A stretch of 64,000 nucleotides of DNA from Stictocephala bisonia (GCA_035578905.1 JAQJVL010000247.1:850972-914971); one strand, 5' to 3'; positions 47,323 through 59,091 are shown, counted from the stretch's first letter. The notes: generated from the letters alone by a model not told the origin. Numbers and translations: made by a program.

Positions 47323-49334
47323 ATGAAGATGTTGAGTGAAACTGAGTTGTGTGCTGTTGCTATTGCTGTAGCGGTAAGTGCAAAGAAGAGAAAAAAAGAA
47401 CAGAGCTCGCGAAAAGGGAGAAAATGGGCCAAACAGTGGTTCATTGACAGGGAGAAACACACCCACGAAACATTACTGAATGAACTGAGAGTTGCTGAAC
47501 CAAATGATTTTCGCAACTTTTTACGGATGGACGGAGTATTATTCGACGAACTTCTCGCTTTGGTAACTCCTCAAATCGAGAAAATCAACACTACCATGCG
47601 CGATGCTATTCCTGCAAGCCAACGGTTGTCCATAACCCTACGATATCTCGCAACCGGGAACACCTTCGAAGATCTGAAGTTTTTAACTGCTGTTTCACCT
47701 CAGTCAATAGGTCGTATTGTTATGGAAACATGCACTGCTCTGATCAACTGCCTCAAGGAATACATAAAGGTAAGTACTTTGTTGAACTTCATTTTATTTG
47801 GCAGTAAAAATGTTGGCATACATGGAAAAATATAAATATAAAATAGGTACATATGAATATGAAAAAATATAAATACATTGAAAAAAAGTGCTTGCCTATA
47901 GAAAAGGTATTCACGTGAATTTGAAGTTGAATTATTTCTTCATTCTTGAAAAGTTGAGTAATAGGAACTCGCATTTAGCGGACATTGTGAATTGGGATTA
48001 TTTATTGAAGGGGTATTGAAGGGGATTGAAGGGAGGGATTGAACACTATAGGGAGTGGACGCACGTGAGGCGTTAATTTCCACTGAATGACGGTGTAAGG
48101 TCCCCATTTGTCCCTCAAATAAAATATCATTGATGGCCTTCTTCGCAAACATCTGTTGTCGTGGATCCATTTTTCTGAGCTCAACTGCCCAAGCTGCAGC
48201 CACTTTGCCGCAGTCGTCTTCTGGTTGCTGAAGGCGCCTGGTTGCCAATTGAACCAATTCATCAGTAGGATGTGGAGGTTTCTTTTTTTTCATGTTTTTA
48301 GAAGGTCCAACATTAGCCTGAAAAATCAAAAGAGAAAAACTTGTACAGTCATGCGTATTTTCAAAGAAACGTCAATATCATAGTCTGAGAGATCTTAAAA
48401 TACTTTAGGTATTTTAACTATTATATTTCAACTATTTTAACTATACGCAATCATTAAAAGTTGTTGCTCTGTATAATGTAGTCATTGTTTGTTACAGGTA
48501 CCAACTACAGACCAAGAATGGAAAGCAGTCGCGCAAGATTTCTATGATCAGTGGAATTTCCCTAACTGTCTGGGTGCAATAGATGGGAAACATGTCGCAA
48601 TAAAGAAACCGTACAATTCAGGATCACTTTACTTCAACTATAAAAAATTTTTCAGCATTGTGATGATGGCAGTGGCAAATGCGAACTATGAGTTCATCAT
48701 GGTTGATGTCGGAGTAAATGGTCGAATATCAGACGGCGGGGTACTCAATTACACGAATTTTGGGCAAGCGCTTGCAAATAAAACACTGGGGATTCCAGAA
48801 CCTGCTCAACTGCCAAATAGTCAAAAAATATTGCCATTCGTTTTTGTGGGAGATGATGCCTTTGGACTAACTGAAAATTTGATGAAGCCCTACCCTGAAG
48901 CAGGATTAAATGCGGAGAGGAAAATTCTCAATTATCGGCTGAGTCGTGCTCGTCGTGTGATCGAAAATGTCTTTGGGATTTTGGTCAGCCGATTTGGTGT
49001 ACTACAAAATCAAATAGCACTGGCTCCTGAAAAGGCTCGAACAGTTGTCTTGGCATGTTGTTATTTACACAACTTTCTTCGTAAACGCCAACCACGAACT
49101 TATGTCACAAGGAATCATGTGGATAGTGAGGATTTGATAGCTGGCGTTGTCACGAACGGATCGTGGAGGGATGGTGTAGGTGAGATAATACGACTACAGT
49201 CAAACAGTATCTTCCGGAATGCAACAAACACTGCTAAAGTGGTCAGAGATACCTATTGTAATTTCTTCAACAATGAGGGCCAGGTTTCATGGCAATGGAA
49301 AATTGCAGGTGTGAATACCTCGGTCGATAATTAA
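47323..49334 (+). CDS. Harbinger transposase (DDE_Tnp_4 type), two exons
   Basis: Exon 1 is 47323-47769, ending [10 protein letters not shown] before donor GTAAGT; exon 2 is 48498-49334, starting [15 protein letters not shown] after acceptor TTGTTACAG; phase 0 join, 427 residues. The catalytic Asp, Asp, Glu are in [16 protein letters not shown] and RRVIENVFG. The N-terminal half ([35 protein letters not shown]) is the helix-turn-helix-like region usual in PIF/Harbinger transposases. It would cut and paste the element together with the MADF partner. ATG 47323 was chosen as first Met inside the conserved part; an in-frame ATG at 47194 lies in subterminal DNA. The intron contains the second exon of the minus-strand gene. 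Confidence 0.9.
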
Positions 49335-49887
49335 ATATGGAACAATAGACGTTTTTGGTTGGTAGAAAGTAGAAAGAAATATGCTTTAAATAATAAGTTT
49401 ATATTGTGTGATGAACTTGTAGAGAAAATTAATCGAATAAACAACTTACTGTGTATCTGGTTCCATTATTTGCATCTTCATCACAATCCTCTTCATAAAC
49501 CTCATCCAGAGTAGAGGTTTCTTGACATGTGTCCATCGTGCTGATTGAAGGAGTAGGTGTTTCTTGTGCCTGAAGAAACCTCATTTCTTCGAAATACCAC
49601 AGTACAGGTTCGACATCTTCCGCACCTGCACCACTTTTCTCTGCTTCGCGAATCCGTTTTAATTCTTTACGAAAGTTCGTACGCAAAGAATTTATTTTTT
49701 TTACCACATCTGGTTTTTCAGCATCCGGATATTTTTCGCGGTATTTTTCCAACAACACATCGTACTGCTCCCCCTTTCTGGTACGATTAGTATAATCTTT
49801 GCACTTCGCATCCCAAAGAGCGGGAAGGCCGCGATAAACTTCAATAAACTCACAAATAAATTGTTTATCCGCTCTCTTGTCAACCAT
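47940..49887 (-). CDS. Harbinger accessory MADF-BESS protein, two exons
   Basis: Exon 1 is 49887-49450 (minus strand), starting [20 protein letters not shown], a MADF (Myb/SANT-like) domain with [32 protein letters not shown] and [12 protein letters not shown]. It ends NGTRYT at donor GTAAGT. Exon 2 is 48317-47940, starting ANVGPSKN after acceptor TGATTTTTCAG and ending with a BESS-like segment ([20 protein letters not shown]) and a Ser/Pro tail. The join is phase 0; 271 residues. In Harbinger elements the second protein binds the ends and brings transposase to DNA. Its intron (48318-49449) contains transposase exon 2 on the other strand. Splicing is predicted, not observed. Confidence 0.82.
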
Positions 49888-50104
49888 GACGACGCGTTCA
49901 CCACTACTAGATGAGACAGACTGACGGGATATTGCGCAATGTTGCCTACAGACGGCACAATTCTTTCCCGTTTGCACAATATATTTTCACGGACTTGAAT
50001 TTCACGCAATATATTGCACAACCTTTCAATGTCGTCTACACACGATCAGTTTTATTGTACAACCCGGGATATTGCACAATAATATTGATCGTCTATGGGC
50101 CGCT
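49888..50104 (-). promoter_or_regulatory. Harbinger right subterminal region with reiterated motifs
   Basis: Contains ATATTGCACAA, TTTGCACAATATATT, ATTGTACAACC and ACGATCAGT motifs mirroring those at the left end, between the MADF start and the right TIR. Confidence 0.5.
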
Positions 50105-50522
50105 TAAGCGACAGGCTCATACTTCGAGAGGAGGTCTCTCAACGTGCAAGCCGCCACGGTGAGATGCTCCACTTCCCAAGGGTGGAGCGAGAATTGGGGA
50201 GGGGAAGTTTCTCATACTTCGGGCCGACGTTGTACAACGGCCTCCCTGGTACCCTAAAAGTAAACTTGTCTCTACCTTGTTTTAAGTCAAAGTTGAGATG
50301 TTATTTGAAGAATAGGTTTAATTAATATTAGTGTTGTATGTAGCTATGTATTTATTCTCAAATTAGTGTTTTTTTTGTATTGTGTTGGTTATTTATTGTA
50401 TATTATTGTTAGATCTTAAGACCAACATTGTATATTATTTTATGACTTGAGTTGATTTGAAAAACAGTTTTAACTGAAATACGCTTCAAAATAAAGGTAT
50501 TTTTATTTATTATTTATTTATT

Positions 50523-52560
50523 TACGGGTGGGCGGCTGAGTTTATACCGCTGCACGAGTATGGGTGGGTGGCTGGGTTTATACCACTGCACGAGTATGGG
50601 TGAGTGGCTGGGTTTATACCGCTGCACGAGTACGGGCGGGCGGCTAGTTTTATACCGCTGCACGAGTATGGGCAGGCGGCTGAGTTTATACCGCTGCACG
50701 AGTATGGGCGGGCGGCTGGTTTTATACCGCTGCACGAGTATGGGTGGGCGGCTGAGTTTATACCACTGCACGAGTATGGGTGGGCGGCTGGTTTTATACC
50801 ACTGCACGAGTATGGGTGGGCGGCTGAGTTTATACCACTGCATGAGTATGGGCGGGCGGCTGGGTTTATACCACTGCACGAGTATGGGTGGGCGGCTGGT
50901 TTTATACCGCTGCACGAGTATGGGTGGGTGGCTAGTTTAATACCGCTGCACGAGTGTGGGCGGGCGGCTGAGTTTATACCACTGCACGAGTATGGGTGGG
51001 CGGCTAGTTTTATACCGCTGCACGAGTATGAGCGGGCGGCTGAGTTTATACCACTGCACGAGTATGGGTGGGTGGCTGAGTTTATACCACTGCACGAGTA
51101 TGGGTGGGCGGCTGGGTTTATACCGCTGCACGAGTATAGGCGGGCGGCTAATTTTATACCACTGCACGAATATGGGTGGGCGGCTGAGTTTATACCACTG
51201 CACGAGTATGGGTGGGCGGCTGGGTTTATACCGCTGCACGAGTAGGGCGGGCGGCTGGTTTTATACCGCTGCACGAGTACGGGCGGGCGGCTGGTTTTAT
51301 ACCGCTGCACGAGTATGGGTGGGCGGCTGGGTTTATACCGCTGCACGAGTACGGGCGGGCGGCTGAGTTTATACCACTGCACGAGTATGGGTGGGCGGCT
51401 GGGTTTATACCGCTGCACGAGTATGGGTGGGCGGCTGGTTTTATACCGCTGCACGAGTACGGACGGGCGGCTGGTTTTATACCGCTGCACGAGTATGGGT
51501 AGGCGGCTGGTTTTATACCGCTGCACGAGTACGGGCGGGCGGCTAGTTTTATACCGCTGCACGAGTACGGGCAGGCGGCTAGTTTTATACCACTGCACGA
51601 GTACGGGCGGGCGGCTAGTTTTATACCGCTGCACGAGTACGGGTGGGCGGCTAGTTTTATACCGCTGCACGAGTACGGGCGGGCGGCTAGTTTTATACCG
51701 CTGCACGAGTACGGGTGGGCGGCTGAGTTTATACCACTGCACGAGTATAGGTGGGCGGCTGGGTTTATACCGCTGCACGAGTATGGGTGGGCGGCTGGTT
51801 TTATACCGTTGCACGAGTACGGGCGGGCGGCTGGTTTTATACCGCTGCACGAGTACGGGCGGGCGGCTGGTTTTATACCGCTGCACGAGTATGGGCGGGC
51901 GGCTGGGTTTATACCGCTGCACGAGTACGGGCGGGCGGCTGGTTTTATACCGTTGCACGAGTACGGGCGGGCGGCTGATTTTATACCGCTGCACGAGTAT
52001 GGGTGGGCGGCTGGGTTTATACCGCTGCACGAGTATGGGTGGGCGGCTGGTTTTATACCGTTGCACGAGTACGGGCGGGCGGCTCGGTTTATACCGTTGC
52101 ACGAGTATGGGCGGGTGGCTGGTTTTATACCGTTGCACGAGTATGGGCGGGCGGCTGGGTTTATACCACTGCACGAGTATGGGTGGGTGGCTGGGTTTAT
52201 ACCGCTGCACGAGTACGGGCGGGCGGCTGGGTTTATACCGCTGCACGAGTATGGGCGGGCGGCTGGGTTTATACCGCTGCACGAGTATGGGTGGGTGGCT
52301 GGTTTTATACCGCTGCACGAGTACGGGCGGGCGGCTGGGTTTATACCGCTGCACGAGTATGGGCGGGCGGCTGGGTTTATACCGCTGCACGAGTACGGGC
52401 GGGCGGCTGGGTTTATACCGCTGCACGAGTACGGGCGGGCGGCTGGGTTTATACCGCTGCACGAGTACGGGCGGGCGGCTGGGTTTATACCGCTGCACGA
52501 GTATGGGCGGGCGGCTGCGTTTATACCGCTGCACGGTAATGGGCGGGCGGCTGGGTTAAT
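50523..52560 (+). repeat. 36-bp minisatellite array, main part (about 56 units)
   Basis: Highly homogeneous units, plus-strand G-rich, e.g. GAGTACGGGCGGGCGGCTGG plus GTTTATACCGCTGCAC. Variation is mostly C/T and A/G transitions at a few fixed positions. The right end decays at TTAATAATACCACTGAATGTG. Because 36 is divisible by 3, several frames on both strands stay open (up to 670 codons on minus); none has family resemblance or gene structure, so none is called as a gene. Confidence 0.95.
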
Positions 52561-52790
52561 AATACCACTGAATGTGATACATTAGAGAAAGCGGGTCTGT
52601 TTCACATAAAGTGTAAGGGTGGTTGAGACAGTCAGTACCTATTTATTTAGTTGAAACAATAGCTTGACTTTCGTGGTTAGAACTTCAAATGTTCCACGTG
52701 TCACAGTGCATCTACTTAACATTTTTTAAACTCCAAAACCTGTATCGTCAATAGCCCTCGTTTAAGAAATAGTATGTTGGCCATGACAGT

Positions 52791-52895
52791 GTATTTCTCG
52801 TCTTGAAAGGGACATACAGATCAGTTTTGGACTGGACTGGGAGGGGCTTTGTGCTTATCTTCTTGCATCCAGCCCTGACGTGTATCAATAGCACA
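52791..52895. repeat. dispersed repeat family R5, copy 2
   Basis: Diverged same-orientation match to 40511-40615. Confidence 0.6.
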
Positions 52896-55164
52896 GTTAT
52901 TTATATTAACACTAATAAAAACTATAAAAGATCCATTGAATTACCTTAAGTCATAAAAAAATGGCAGTCACTTAAATCTGCTTGATAAAAATACTTTTAA
53001 CCAGTTAGGTCCGTCAATGTTACACAAAATTATTAGTTTTTAGCTAGTTTTATAACAAAACTATTTATTAGTGGAATTTTGCAAAAAAATATAATTTTAT
53101 TTTATTCTTTGAATTGTCAGTAAAATTTAATAAAAGTTGTTACTCAGTATAAAATTGACGAACCTAACAGTTTAAGAGATATTTTTATTTGATGGTTTTA
53201 AAGAACCGCCATAAGTAGTTAAAAATGTATACTCAATAACTATTTTTTACTGGTTATTATTACTGTTTTAAAGAATTGCGTAAAATTCGTTGGTCAATTC
53301 GTTTTTGAATTATTAAGTTTTTTTTTTTTAACCACATACAGACAGATTTATACTAAATGGAGCGGCATTCGACAAAACCTTTTTCTCCGTTTCCGTCTTT
53401 AAATTAGTTTTAGAATCCACAAATACATAGCTAGGACACTTTTTTAGTTATACGCTGCATATTTCCATTTGACATTCTTATCATCAGAAATATTATAACA
53501 TTTAAAAGATTTTACTTAGAATATAACTTTTCATTTTTTTAACGGTAATAACATAACTAAAAAACATGTATAAGGAAAAACCATTTCCATAAGGTATATA
53601 AAAAAATTGCTGAAACAGTTATACATTTTATATTTAACGTTAAAACTTCCTTGACATGACCATGCTTCCATCGTGATGACATTAATATTTTCATTTCTAT
53701 GCTACGATAAGTTTTAATAATTTATTTACTCATTCCTCTCAACGGACACAGTCATTATGATTATATAGTATACATTATAAATATGTTCATTATTGATGAC
53801 TGTACACATATTATTATTCAGTTACTCGTCATATTAACGTGTTATTTATTGATACAAATTGGCTTCATCCAGAAGGTGGTAGCCGATTGCTAATGTTCGT
53901 GTTATTTGGAGAGCGCCTGCAACTGTTGAACGCAATTTAGATACTACATTCGTTTTGCCTATACACAACACTTCACGGCACCTTTAACCAATGTTTAATA
54001 ACACAACACTCTATCAAGGCTTATTGTTACTAAATATTTGTTGTTATCTGCATAAAGGAAATGTACGTGTTTTTTACTCTTATCGACCTCAATTTGTAAC
54101 ATTATTATTATTATTGATAATATAGTTTTTTTCACATATACTGCTACACGTTGGGTTAGACCTTTACAAGAGGGCACCCAAAGCAGAAAAAAAATACCAA
54201 AAAAGACTGACTCATAAATATATTTGATTTTAAAAATTTTAAATGACATAAAATAAATTGTAAAAATGTCATGTATTTAAGGAAATATAATGTACACCAA
54301 CAAATAATTTTAATATAATTAAACTACCTGTTGTCAGTTTTTAATTATTTAAACACACGCTGAAATGAAAAAATGCAGCAACAAGTATAACGATTCCCAA
54401 ATATCATTTATCATCTTACACAAGGACATACTGCTGTATTCATTTCCAAGATCCTCCAAGAGAGATAATTAAACAATAAAACAGTGGTAGTTAAGATCGC
54501 ACTTAAATCAACATTACAAATTGCATTGTTACAGCTTCTTTAAAATTGTACGATGCATATCGTACACTGTATACAAAGTTTAATTGTGTGGTTTGAAATA
54601 AGCTTTCAACATTACTTTCTAAGATTACTCGAGACTATTCGAGGCTCAAAGGAGTGCAGTTTAGCTGTACGTTTAACTATGCGAACAGTTCATATTTGCA
54701 TGGTTATGATTTAATAAACCTAATTTTCAATACAAATAAAAATATGGAACCTAGTACAAAACATGAATACGTTTTCATAATCGGACAATATGTTGATTTT
54801 GATCAAAAGTTTGGTCGAATACAGCACAATACAAGTTAGACTAACCAAATATGGAAGTGCCACAATCCAGGACCATACATAAAAACTAGATCATCAACAG
54901 GACTCCTTTGTATAATACGTGAAACAGTTCTTTGTCAACGCAACTTCTCGCTTACTTTTTAACCAATTTAAACGGTTGAAGTATCGCAACATTGGCCTGT
55001 GTTCGTAGTTGTGCAATAACGACCTAATTCTTCAATATTTTCACTCTGAAGGTTGTGAGAAGCTCTGAAAGTATTTTTTTCGCCCATTAGAATAACACGG
55101 AGAGAGATTTAAATTAATCGTAAAGTAACAGTTGTTCGAATGTAACGAATAGTGTTTGTAATAT

Positions 55165-55262
55165 TGAGTGGTCCCGCCCACTCATACACGTACAGTGGTG
55201 GTGACCCACCCACCTATACACGTACAATGGTAGTGACCCTACCACCTACTCGTATACACCCA
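55165..55262 (-). repeat. 36-bp minisatellite family, short minus-strand copy
   Basis: About 2.5 units of CACTCATACACGTACAGTGG plus TGGTGACCCACC, reverse complement of the GTGTATGGGTGGGTGGGTCA-type unit. Confidence 0.75.
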
Positions 55263-56132
55263 TCTGATTTGGACCTTTTCTGTTTTTTTGTTTTAATTCA
55301 TGTTTAATGAGCTCTCTTTCTCTCAGTTCCGGTTCTGTTTCCAGTCATCGTCTGACCTCTCTTATAAAATTTGTTTGACCAACTTCCCTCTTTGTAACGC
55401 CAGCAATTGTTGTAACTGTTGATGTTAAGTCTTCTTTTATTGCACCAATCTATTTCATTATTTCTGTTTTGACCTATCTTCCATGTTCATAAAATTCTAC
55501 ATTTTACTTAGTCAAACTAGTAGGTGCCTTGCTCTTAATATGCCCTTAGAATATTAGTATTCGTATTTTCATGTCATAATGTATACTAGTGTACTCGTTC
55601 ATTTCCTTATTTTATGCAAGTTTGAAAGTAAATTTTTAACATGGCCGTACCAAAAGGACGAAGCCCCCCCCAGTTTAGTTAGCACAGATTCAGAATTTTA
55701 TAAAAATCTAAGGAGGGGGCCAAAAACACAAACAATTAAACGGATACATGCAATAACAGTAGACCTGCAGGCAACTATCACAAACTGTTATTTCAAAGGC
55801 CAATATTTTTTATTGTAAAGTTAGGTGACGATTTGTCACTTAAAATTTTGGTCAGAGGGTGATAAGAAAAAGACCGAACAACCAGTATACCACAAAATGT
55901 CATTCTAAAGAGTAACACAACGAGCGAACAGATTTTTTTTGGAAAATTGATAGAATTATTTAAATGTCAGTAAAGTGCAAAGCTTATATGAAAATAGTAC
56001 TTCTTAAAAGAACTGATGAAATTATTCATACATTTTTGAAGTCCTAAAAAATACTCTTTTGCTCTCTTAAATATCGTAAATTAAATTAAATCTATCTTAT
56101 TATGTCCAAAACATAATTTACACAGTTGAATA

Positions 56133-56298
56133 GAGTGTCCTTGAAGAAACAAGCTATAAGGGTTGATGATTCACATTTCCATACTCGTACAGCCCCATGG
56201 GACCCGTGCAACTGATTTTATTGCTTCCAAGGATTCGGCTTGCCGAGATTTACCTCTCCTGGGAGATTCCTGAGGAACGATCTTCTTTTAGGTTCCAA
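56133..56298. repeat. dispersed repeat family R2, copy 2
   Basis: Same-orientation match to 3743-3908, high identity. Confidence 0.75.
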
Positions 56299-56832
56299 CT
56301 GACTTATTTCAATATCTATCGTGATCTGGTTGGTGAGACAGATACACCACAAAACACAAAAATACTGGGCAACACAAAAATACATCAAATTTGTTCGTTT
56401 TGGTTTGATTAAGTTAAAAATTCAGTTAAACAATTATAATTATTAGCTTGAAAAAAATGATAATATTCAAATCAATATTCACATAGTAACCTTAATAATT
56501 ATCAAACGCACTATGAGTATGTTTTCCTAATTTTCACATACCCTTGAACCTGTATGAACGTCTGGTACATGATTATGTACTTTCTAAGGTGAATTTAAAT
56601 TGACATTACATCCATGTTAAAATGTACAAAGACAACAATACACATCTTCGGCTAACTAAAATGAAAACTTTATTTGATAATCAACACTGTCATCAATGTC
56701 TACATGTAGTTATTTTAAAGACACGTGTTTTAAATTACTCTTGAGGTAGAAAATTGTAAATTTGTTTTATTAATAAGATAAATAGTATAATGTCACATTC
56801 AAAACATAACGAACCATTTCAAGTTCACTATA

Positions 56833-57709
56833 TAGGGTTGAGAAAAAGTCTGAAATATATTTATTATTTTAGAAACTATTGAAAGAAATGTAATGAAACT
56901 TTGTAGTTATGTACATGCCCCTATACCAAACATTTAGACATATTTTACCTGTTTTTCGTATAGCCAAGAAATGGCCAATGAAGGAAGTCTTAACAATTTT
57001 AAAAGTAAGCCTACTTCGAGTTTTACCTCATTTTAAAGTCCTTTCTTTGTGCAATACAAAAGTGCAAAACCTAGGGCAAAAGGATGAATTGGTCAGAAAA
57101 TATAGTCTCTCGAAGAATTTAATGTCATATAACTAATACTGCTTAAGAACAAGAATAAGATAATTATTATATATTGCTTCGTAGATTTATAATGTAATAT
57201 GAGAAATTAATTAATTTTCACAAACAAATATAAGACAGTTTACTGTAATAAACTATTTTTAGGGTAAACCTACTTTTAAAAGTTTGTAATAATTTTCTTA
57301 TTTTTATTTTTGTTAAATAACATAATTATTTTTATAACACAGTCTTTCGTTACTATTGTTAACAATCAACAACAAACTCAACAACAGGGACTTCAAACTG
57401 TTAACTAACTGTTAAATAAGAAGAGTTAGAAATAAGACAATAAACTCTTTGAGTGACTGTATTTTCTGATTGGATCATCCTTTTAACCTCTTGTTTGCAC
57501 TTTTATATTCTAAAACAAAATACCTTTAAAATGAGGTATAAATCAGGATCGGCTTAAATTTAAAATGTTTAAAACTTCCTTCATGAAAAACAAGTAAAAC
57601 CTGTCTAAATGTTTGGTATGGGGACATATATGTAACTACAAAGGTTCATTACATTTCTTTCAATAGTTTCGAAAGTAATAAATATATTCCAAACTTTTGC
57701 CCAACCCAG
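56833..57709. mobile_element. foldback MITE with long inverted repeats, TA-flanked
   Basis: The left arm from TAGGGTTGAGAAAAAG (56833) pairs with the right arm ending CTTTTGCCCAACCCAG (57709). The arms match strongly over about 130 bp, for example ATTGAAAGAAATGTAATGAA against TTCATTACATTTCTTTCAAT and CCAAACATTTAGACA against TGTCTAAATGTTTGG, and more weakly to about 240 bp. TA abuts both sides, suggesting a mariner-like family. Confidence 0.75.
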
Positions 57710-59091
57710 TATGTATCGTGTGACCTCATGCTAAAGTAAAAGGAGGGAAAACAAAATTTAAAACCAGATTGGAAATTTAAAATTCAAATAAATAAAGTCC
57801 ACACAACAAACTACTTTTGTCTTGGTGTTTAAATATTGATACCTCGTCACAGAGCTAAATACAGCTTTCGTAACTATTCAACACCTGCTTCTCCGATGAA
57901 ATGAAAACCAGTTAATCCCCCGTGAAAATAGCACAATGGGCAATCATTAATATGTGATCCGTAGTTTGAACTACGACTCCGTAATAATATGATTGATAAT
58001 TTGACATTCCCTACTATATTTCCAGTAGTTGCATCCTCCCACATCTTTGTGAAAGCAAATCAGCTCCTTACCATGCTGAGTACACAATAATAATGTGCAA
58101 ATAACAAATTAATTAGTATTTTTAAAATAACATAAAAGCACGATATAAACATTTTTGTTAGTAATAAATAATTCATTATTTTAGGTAAAAATATAAGTGT
58201 TGTTTTTAATATTCTATTACAACTATAATTTTCATCAGACTCCATTTAAACGAAGTGCTTTTGAAACGTAATTGCGTCTTATTCCAGATCGGACAAAGAA
58301 GAAGCTAGCTCGGCTACCAAAAGCTTTCCTTATAATATCTTTCAACACGTTCAGTGACCTACAAAAAATTGTAAAGGAACCTCGACTTTACAATAAAATA
58401 TTTTAATTAGAGGGATGGAAGTTGCTCCTTGGTTGCGTCTCGACTTAGTGAAGCCCAAATCTTCAACACTAATCGTTTGTGTAAAACCAAGAACAATAAA
58501 AAGTACTTTGGAACTCGGAAATGAGGGTAAGTCGTGTTTAGGATGTTTTTACTAATTAATTTTCTCTAGTTTTCTTACGCATATTTCAATTAATATACAG
58601 TTTTATGACCAAAAGCCTATAATTACGTTCGCCTATAATCTGTGTGCTGTCCACTACAAGACACAGGCTGATAACTGAGACATACTAATTAGTTCAATAA
58701 TGGCATTCTCTCATCACAGTTTGTGTAATTACGCAGGCAATAGACCGAGTTGGGTAGTTGTCACCCCTTTAATTCTATACCATCAAACTACAATATATGT
58801 ATAGCAGACCATAATTGTCTATATAACTACATGCAATAAACACATATTTGTAATATAAGTAATGACTTATATCAGACATTATTTATATATATATATATAT
58901 GGTAAGGCTATTTTTTATTTCTGAAAAGAACAACGTACCGTACTTATGATATTAAACTAACACATATAAATATACAACAATTATATAATTGCTGATTTTC
59001 TTGGCAGAGTAACATGAGCATCATGAGTTCATACATAATTTGTTTAACTTTTAGCAATTATTACAGATATCACTTTTATGCCTCTCTGCAC
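57710..59091. other. intergenic region
   Basis: Contains an R6 copy (57791-58060). 58061-59091 holds nothing recognised beyond a short AT dinucleotide run near 58886-58901. Confidence 0.6.
57791..58060. repeat. dispersed repeat family R6, copy 1
   Basis: Diverged same-orientation match to 62985-63250, sharing AACACCTGCTTCTCCGAT, GCACAATGGGCAATC / CGCAATGGGTAATCG, TATGTGATCC and TTCCAGTAGTTGCATC in order. Confidence 0.7.

Larger units (their letters stand above)
47096..50104. mobile_element. PIF/Harbinger DNA transposon, apparently intact, 3009 bp
   Basis: Terminal inverted repeats AGCGGCCCATAGACGATCAA (47096) and TTGATCGTCTATGGGCCGCT (ending 50104) are perfect and extend further (through ATTATTGTGCAAT). 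The element is flanked by TAA on both sides (47093-47095, 50105-50107), the 3-bp PIF/Harbinger target duplication. It encodes a DDE transposase on plus and a MADF-BESS protein on minus, both open across predicted splices. Perfect ends and open genes suggest a recent, possibly autonomous copy. It disrupts the LINE ORF2 C-terminus. Confidence 0.93.
44473..50325 (+). pseudogene. LINE ORF2 remnant: AP endonuclease and reverse transcriptase
   Basis: From VKIAHLNMRSIN the frame is open to 46499. Endonuclease blocks are VTETWL, GGGVAMYIK, CLGDTNVDLL, TLIDHIFVN and ITDHKLVY. RT blocks are GSDGIS, LRPISILPAMSKILEK, LLDYSKAFDSMHHD, NRGVPQGSCLGP and the catalytic HLYADD. Immediately after YADD the frame breaks, consistent with loss of two bases; the thumb and C-terminal part continue in another frame (about 46468-47095, QLNADLDSVVKWSVANGLKL). 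The Harbinger element splits the C-terminus; the tail resumes at 50108 (DRLILREEVSQRASR, SYFGPTLYNGLP) and stops at 50325. Not functional as it stands. Confidence 0.88.
43625..50522 (+). mobile_element. CR1/L2-group LINE, 5'-truncated, interrupted by a Harbinger element
   Basis: The LINE body is 43625-47095 plus 50108-50522, inserted in the 36-bp array. It has ORF1 with an SGNH-esterase domain, ORF2 with endonuclease and reverse transcriptase, and a 3' end with AATAAA (50492 region) and an ATTT-rich tail. The 5' end begins inside ORF1, as expected for truncated target-primed insertion. A clear target duplication was not found; about one base of the repeat unit is missing at the junction. Frameshifts show it is dead. 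The clade call rests on the esterase ORF1 and ORF2 motifs. Confidence 0.85.
52561..56829. other. intergenic region
   Basis: Contains an R5 copy (52791-52895), a short minus-strand minisatellite copy (55165-55262) and an R2 copy (56133-56298). The rest, including 52896-55164 and 55263-56132, is AT-rich with nothing else recognised. Confidence 0.6.

Noticed and set aside
50523..52560. CRISPR-like repeat array
   Set aside because: Units are contiguous 36-bp tandem repeats without unique spacers, and the DNA is eukaryotic.
50522..52585. Long open frames in the 36-bp array (670 codons minus; 414, 258 and 178 codons plus) as repeat-protein genes
   Set aside because: They follow automatically from a 36-bp period with few stops and appear in several frames of both strands at once; no start context, splice signal or family resemblance.
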